Below are positions 60,019 through 64,000 of a stretch of DNA of 64,000 nucleotides, piece by piece. The notes below the pieces were generated by a model. That model had not been told where the DNA came from and made no database searches. It saw nothing but the letters and a program-made list of their open reading frames with translations. Positions within the stretch are counted from its first letter, which is position 1, and each line of letters begins with the position of its first letter. The stretch is from contig JAFVTQ010000004.1 of assembly GCA_017503135.1 (NCBI GenBank), forward strand, positions 310,001-374,000. Reading direction: 5' to 3'. The translations under genes were made by a program, and so were the position numbers. This DNA is from Clostridia bacterium (GTDB lineage Bacteria; Bacillota; Clostridia; Oscillospirales; Acutalibacteraceae).

Positions 60019-60745
60019 TATAATGACTCTTTTTCCTGAAATGTGCGAAGCAGTGCTTTCTGAAAGCATAATCGGTCGCGCAAGGGAGAAAGGCTTAGTT
60101 GAAATAAATTGTATAAATATCAGGGATTTTACTGAAGACAAGCACCGCCGTGTGGATGATGCACCCTATGGCGGTGGAATGGGTATGCTTATGCAGATTC
60201 AACCCATTGTGGATTGCTATAAGTCAATATGTGAGCAGAGTGAAAATAAGAATCATTTGATTTATATGTCACCTTGTGGCAAAACTCTTACTCAAGAAAA
60301 GGTTAAAAAATTGTCAGAGTATGACGAAATAACAATTCTTTGTGGGCATTATGAAGGCGTTGACCAAAGAGTAATCGACACGATTGTTGATGAGCAGATT
60401 TCAATAGGGGATTATGTGCTCACAGGTGGTGAATTGCCTGCAATGGTGCTTGCTGACTCAATCTCAAGAATGTTAGAGGGCGTTTTGCCTAATGACGAAG
60501 CAAAAGAGATGGAGAGTCACTATAACGGGCTTTTAGAGTATCCGCAATACACTCGTCCTTATGAGTGGAACGGTATGAAAGTGCCCGATGTTCTCATTTC
60601 AGGACATCACGGCAATATCGAAAAATGGAAGAGAGAGCAGTCACTTTTAATGACCGCAAAATATCGTCCCGATATGCTTGAAAATGCAGAATTAACCGAA
60701 AAAGATAAAGAATTCTTGAAAAAAGAAAATATTACAAATATGTAA
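60008..60745 (+). CDS. trmD: tRNA (guanine-37-N1)-methyltransferase
   Basis: SPOUT methyltransferase that prevents frameshifting by modifying G37. The 245 residues start at ATG 60008 (MKINIMTLFPEMCEAVLSES) and contain DDAPYGGGMGMLM, CGHYEGVDQRVI, GDYVLTGGELPAMV (trefoil knot SAM site) and a C-terminal RPYEWNGMKVPDVLISGHHGNI. rplS, which follows trmD in many bacteria, is not here; a deacetylase gene comes next. Confidence 0.97.
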   Translation: MKINIMTLFPEMCEAVLSESIIGRAREKGLVEINCINIRDFTEDKHRRVDDAPYGGGMGMLMQIQPIVDCYKSICEQSENKNHLIYMSPCGKTLTQEKVKKLSEYDEITILCGHYEGVDQRVIDTIVDEQISIGDYVLTGGELPAMVLADSISRMLEGVLPNDEAKEMESHYNGLLEYPQYTRPYEWNGMKVPDVLISGHHGNIEKWKREQSLLMTAKYRPDMLENAELTEKDKEFLKKENITNM

Positions 60746-60756
60746 TAAAAAATGTG

Positions 60757-60785
60757 TTGAATATTGTAGTTTTTTGTAATACAAT
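60757..60785 (+). promoter_or_regulatory. Promoter of the polysaccharide deacetylase gene
   Basis: TTGAAT (60757-60762), 17-base spacer, TACAAT (60780-60785), 34 bases upstream of the GTG start. Confidence 0.7.
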
Positions 60786-60818
60786 AAATACAGTAATAAA
60801 CTGAAAGGTGGTGGCAAC

Positions 60819-61844
60819 GTGAAAGAAAAACTTAAAAGTGTCAGTAAAGCGACTTGGATGCGAATAGCAATTATTGTTTTATCTGTTTTATTTCTTGTTG
60901 CTACTGCTACAACAGTGTTTTTTGTTGTGAAATGGCATAACAATAAAAATGAACTTTCACAGCTTAATGGAGCACTCAGCGAAAATTCTTCAATGTATGA
61001 CTCAAAAGTTTCTGAGTATGAGTCATATAGAGCTGAAAAAGAAAGTGAAAAACAATCTTACGAAGAAAAACTTAACAGTCAGAGTAAAGAATATCAAAGC
61101 AAAGTCGATGAATTAAATAAAAAGATTGATAGTCTTAACAAAAAGTTGGCGGCAAAAACCTCAACAACAAGAGCACCTGTTGCACCCCAACTTCCATCAC
61201 AACCATTAAATCCCAATAATGGTGTCAAAACTGTTTATTTAACATTTGATGACGGACCGTCGCAATATACATCGCAGATACTGAACATTCTGGACAGTTA
61301 CGGTGTTAAGGCGACGTTTTTTGTTAAGAATGGTGGCAAATATAACTATCTTATGAAAGATATAGTTAACCGTGGCCACGCTATAGGACTTCATACATAT
61401 TCCCATGATTATAAGAAGATTTATTCTTCTGATGAAGCTTATTTAGCAGATTTGCAAAAAATCTCTGACTTGGTTTTGCAACAGACAGGTGTTGAAACAA
61501 AAATAATGCGTTTCCCAGGTGGTGGCAGCAACTCTGTCAGCAAAAAACATTCAAAAGGAATAATGACTAGAATGACCAGAAAAGTCACTGAAATGGGCTA
61601 TGCTTATTTTGACTGGAACTGTTCAAATGGTGATGCTGACGGTGCTAATACTGTGGCAAAGCAATTAAGTTTTTGTAGTAATTATCCAAAATCTGCTAAT
61701 ACTATAATTGTACTTATGCACGATACAAAACCTGCTACAATGGAATCATTGCCAAAAATAATTGAATATTATCATTCGCAAGGTATGAAATTCGGCGTTT
61801 TGACTACATCAAGCCCAACAATTCACCACAGAGTCACAAATTAG
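60819..61844 (+). CDS. Polysaccharide deacetylase (NodB domain), membrane-anchored
   Basis: Probably removes acetyl groups from peptidoglycan sugars, aiding lysozyme resistance or wall maturation. It starts at GTG 60819 behind AAAGGTGG. The 341 residues comprise a TM (about 13-35), a coiled coil (about 45-108), a Thr/Pro linker, and the NodB domain with TFDDGPS (catalytic and metal Asp), HTYSHDY (metal His pair), RFPGGGSN and the late VLMHDT His. All key residues are present. Substrate (GlcNAc or MurNAc) is not determined. Confidence 0.93.
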   Translation: MKEKLKSVSKATWMRIAIIVLSVLFLVATATTVFFVVKWHNNKNELSQLNGALSENSSMYDSKVSEYESYRAEKESEKQSYEEKLNSQSKEYQSKVDELNKKIDSLNKKLAAKTSTTRAPVAPQLPSQPLNPNNGVKTVYLTFDDGPSQYTSQILNILDSYGVKATFFVKNGGKYNYLMKDIVNRGHAIGLHTYSHDYKKIYSSDEAYLADLQKISDLVLQQTGVETKIMRFPGGGSNSVSKKHSKGIMTRMTRKVTEMGYAYFDWNCSNGDADGANTVAKQLSFCSNYPKSANTIIVLMHDTKPATMESLPKIIEYYHSQGMKFGVLTTSSPTIHHRVTN

Positions 61845-62001
61845 TACCATTATTCATATATTTTTAATATAAAATATTGAATATTAACAAAAAACTTTAT
61901 AAAGCATTGTCATTTTATACAAATATGAATGTTGTGAATTTGATGTTTTTTGTTTCACTCGCTAAAATTATTAAAATGGAATAAAAGTGGTTGTTTTTTC
62001 G

Positions 62002-62029
62002 TTGACGAGGCAAAGTTTTGTGTTATAAT
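62002..62029 (+). promoter_or_regulatory. Promoter of ptsH
   Basis: TTGACG (62002-62007), 16-base spacer, TATAAT (62024-62029), with a leader of about 55 bases. The 150 bases between the deacetylase gene and this promoter are A+T-rich with nothing else recognised. Confidence 0.85.
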
Positions 62030-62093
62030 ATAGTAGTAACAAAGGTGTAATTATCTGTTGTTTTGTAAATCTATCATTTTGGGAGAATGAATT

Positions 62094-62357
62094 ATGTATA
62101 CTAAAGATGTTGAAGTTAAAAATCAGGTAGGTCTTCACGCTCGTCCAGCAACTTTCTTTATTCAGAAAGCAAATGAATTCAAATCATCAATCTGGGTTGA
62201 AAAAGAAGACAGAAGAGTTAACGCTAAGAGCCTTCTCGGTGTTTTGTCACTTGGCATTATGGGTGGCACAACAATCCGCATCATTGCTGGCGGTCCAGAC
62301 GAAGAAACAGCAGTTGACGAACTTGTAAAACTTGTTGAAACAGGTTTTGCTGAATAA
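62094..62357 (+). CDS. ptsH: Phosphocarrier protein HPr
   Basis: Phosphate carrier of the PTS. The 87 residues have His15 in VGLHARPA (enzyme I site) and Ser46 in NAKSLLGVLS (HPr kinase site), so it can also serve CcpA-linked carbon control. Crh is excluded, since it lacks His15. ptsI is not adjacent; uvrC follows after a terminator. GGGAG precedes the ATG. Confidence 0.96.
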   Translation: MYTKDVEVKNQVGLHARPATFFIQKANEFKSSIWVEKEDRRVNAKSLLGVLSLGIMGGTTIRIIAGGPDEETAVDELVKLVETGFAE

Positions 62358-62371
62358 TTTTAAAAGATTTG

Positions 62372-62394
62372 GCACATCACCTTTGGTGGTGTGC
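62372..62394 (+). terminator. Terminator of ptsH
   Basis: GCACATCACC / GGTGGTGTGC (one G-T pair), TTT loop, then TTTATTTTTTTG. Confidence 0.9.
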
Positions 62395-62450
62395 TTTATT
62401 TTTTTGTTTTGATATGTTATAATATTTTTTATAAAAGGTGGTGAAATTCT

Positions 62451-64000
62451 GTGAACGAAAAACTGAAAACCTTGCGTGAAAAAGCAATGAAATTACCCTT
62501 GACCCCCGGTGTTTATATAATGAAAAACAAACAGGGCAAAATTATATATATCGGCAAAGCAAAAAAACTCAAAAACCGTGTAAGTCAATATTTTGGCTCA
62601 CAGAATAAACACTCTGTCAAAGTGCTTAAAATGGTCGAAAATGTCAATGATTTTGACTATATTTTAACTGATAGTGAATTTGAAGCACTTGTTCTTGAAG
62701 CAAGTCTTATAAAACAAAATCAACCTAAATATAATATTCTCTTGAAAGACGATAAAGGGTATAGTTATATCAAAGTCACAAAAGAAGAATATCCTAAAAT
62801 TTCTGCCGTGCTTCAAAAAGACGATGAAAATGCCGATTATATCGGACCTTTCACAAGTTCATATTCAGTTAAACAATCCGTTGATGAAGCAAACAAAATA
62901 TTCCGACTACCCCAATGCAATAAAGAATTTCCAAGGGATTTCAAAAAGGGAAGACCTTGCCTTAACTTCCATATAAATCGTTGTATGGGTGTTTGTACAG
63001 GCAAAATCTCAAAGAAAGAATATAATGACACAGTTAAAGATGCGTTAGATTTTCTTAATGGTGACATTTCAAAAATCATTGCTGATTTAAACCAGAAAAT
63101 GAATGAATGTGCAGAAAATCTCGACTTTGAAAATGCGGGCAAATATCGTGACAGAATCCGCGCTATTCAGAATATGCAGACTAAACAAAAGGTTGTTACC
63201 GAAACGGGCGAGTCAAAAGATGTCTTTGCGGTTGCAACAAATGATAATGATACTTGTATCGTAGTGTTGCGTTTTGATAAAGGCAGACTTTGTGACAGCG
63301 AGCATTTCTTCATTGATAATACCCAGAATGACGAAAATCTTCGTAGTGGTTTCTTAACTCAATATTATGCAATCCGTTCTGTGCCACAAAAAGTGTTGTT
63401 AGACGAAACAATAGAAGATTTAGATTTAATAGCTCAATATCTCATAAATCTTCGTGGTAAAAAATGTGTGATTTCTGTACCACAAAAAGGTGACGGATTA
63501 AAACTTGTCAATATGTGCCGAGAGAATGCTTTTGAAAAACTAGCACAAAAGAAAGGCAGAAAATCAGGTGAAATCAAAGTCCTTGAAGAATTAAAAACTT
63601 TGTTAGGATTAGAAAATACACCTGAATATATTGAGTCCTATGACATTTCTCACACAGGTGGCGACGATAATGTGGCGGGTATGATAGTCTTTAAAAATGG
63701 TCGTCCATTAAAACGAGCATACCGCACATTTAATATCAAGTCTTTTGTAGGACAAGATGATTACGGCTCAATGCGCGAAGTGTTAGAGCGACGTTTCAAT
63801 GAATATGAAAAGCATAAAAGCGAAAATGCTGAAGAAGGATTTGGCAAAATGCCCGATTTGATTTTGCTTGACGGTGGCAAAGGTCAAGTCAGCGTAGTCA
63901 AAGAAATCTTGAATGAAATGAATATAGATGTGGCATTGTTTGGTATGGTTAAAGATTCAAAGCACAAAACCCGAGCAATAACAGGGGATGGTGGCGAAAT
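62451..64000 (+). CDS. uvrC: Excinuclease ABC subunit C, 5' part (runs off the window)
   Basis: Dual-incision nuclease of nucleotide excision repair. GTG 62451 follows AAAAGGTGG. About 516 residues are visible, open to the last base. The GIY-YIG nuclease starts LPLTPGVYIMKNKQGKIIYIGKAKKL; four Cys (PQC, RPCLNFHINRCMGVC) match the reported iron-sulfur site; the UVR motif is FENAGKYRDRIRAIQ. The RNase H-like second nuclease has ESYDISHTGGDDNVAGMIVFKNG and LILLDGGKGQVS. The terminal helix-hairpin-helix lies beyond the window. Confidence 0.96.
   Translation, partial: MNEKLKTLREKAMKLPLTPGVYIMKNKQGKIIYIGKAKKLKNRVSQYFGSQNKHSVKVLKMVENVNDFDYILTDSEFEALVLEASLIKQNQPKYNILLKDDKGYSYIKVTKEEYPKISAVLQKDDENADYIGPFTSSYSVKQSVDEANKIFRLPQCNKEFPRDFKKGRPCLNFHINRCMGVCTGKISKKEYNDTVKDALDFLNGDISKIIADLNQKMNECAENLDFENAGKYRDRIRAIQNMQTKQKVVTETGESKDVFAVATNDNDTCIVVLRFDKGRLCDSEHFFIDNTQNDENLRSGFLTQYYAIRSVPQKVLLDETIEDLDLIAQYLINLRGKKCVISVPQKGDGLKLVNMCRENAFEKLAQKKGRKSGEIKVLEELKTLLGLENTPEYIESYDISHTGGDDNVAGMIVFKNGRPLKRAYRTFNIKSFVGQDDYGSMREVLERRFNEYEKHKSENAEEGFGKMPDLILLDGGKGQVSVVKEILNEMNIDVALFGMVKDSKHKTRAITGDGGE

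Noticed and set aside
62837..63142. 101-codon minus-strand frame near the window end
   Set aside because: Lies inside uvrC, whose reading frame is intact on the plus strand.

Overview
The window is a gene-dense, low-GC chromosomal segment from an endospore-forming-type member of the Clostridia, most likely an Oscillospiraceae/Ruminococcaceae-like gut Firmicute. The evidence is the A+T-rich sequence, Shine-Dalgarno sites such as AGGAGG, many TTG/GTG starts, the mraZ-rsmH-ftsL-pbp-mur-fts cluster, the yqfC-yqfD-phoH-ybeY-dgkA-era-yqzL-recO order, the ylxM-ffh-rpsP-khpA-rimM-trmD order, an HPr carrying both His15 and Ser46, and a DAP-type MurE. The genus is inferred from gene content only. No phage, integrase, transposase, CRISPR array or recognisable defence island was seen. 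This is mostly core chromosome with a few accessory patches.

Layout. 1-7.3 kb: the 3' part of nadB, then nadC, folC, a GH38 alpha-mannosidase and an MscS channel. 7.3-10.4 kb (minus strand): a long divergent PRPP synthetase, then a TetR-CDF metal exporter pair with a well-formed autoregulatory promoter. 10.5-16.3 kb: an ABC ATPase with a giant FtsX-type permease, a membrane diguanylate cyclase and a cyclophilin. 16.3-19.5 kb: three overlapping genes (MTA/SAH deaminase, purine nucleoside phosphorylase, MtnA) that together spell a deaminating route for recycling 5'-methylthioadenosine. 19.5-22 kb: an sdpR-sdpI-type pair with a perfect operator, then glnA. 22-25.3 kb: two small membrane proteins, tRNA-Thr and tRNA-Tyr, a DUF2809 gene that looks frameshifted, and a TIM-barrel epimerase. 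25.3-31.4 kb: a NagD-like phosphatase, an isolated hisH-hisF pair, a cluster of intergenic hairpin repeats, a methyltransferase behind an attenuator-like leader, a nitroreductase and the pncB-ppa pair.

31.4-45.6 kb is the division and cell-wall cluster: mraZ, rsmH, ftsL, a PASTA penicillin-binding protein, murE, murF, mraY, ftsW, murG, murA, ftsQ/divIB and ftsZ. murD, murC, murB and ftsA are absent from it. 45.6-47.6 kb holds an XRE regulator, an orphan membrane protein and a small Cys-rich protein. 47.7-56.5 kb starts with divergent sporulation genes (ylbJ-like; yqfC, yqfD), followed by phoH, ybeY, dgkA, era, a 54-aa yqzL-like gene, recO and mutS2. 56.5-64 kb holds a Thr-rich lipoprotein, the SRP/ribosome maturation operon, a polysaccharide deacetylase, ptsH and the 5' part of uvrC.

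How the genes work together. NAD can be made both from aspartate (nadB/nadC) and by nicotinate salvage (pncB). The overlapping pyrophosphatase would pull the PPi-releasing pncB step. The three-gene MTA cluster would recover hypoxanthine and methylthioribulose-1-phosphate from the by-product of polyamine/SAM metabolism. The 31-45 kb block makes lipid II and the septum, while the 48-62 kb block covers sporulation, ribosome maturation and protein targeting.

The items most worth a second look are the MTA-deaminase pathway cluster, the leader/attenuator upstream of the methyltransferase, the sdpRI operator, the TetR promoter architecture, the hairpin plus heptad intergenic repeats, the hairpin at the very start of the ylxM-ffh transcript, the overlapping divergent SigE-like -10 elements, and the frameshifted DUF2809 gene. 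I did not find a convincing wholly new multi-gene system.
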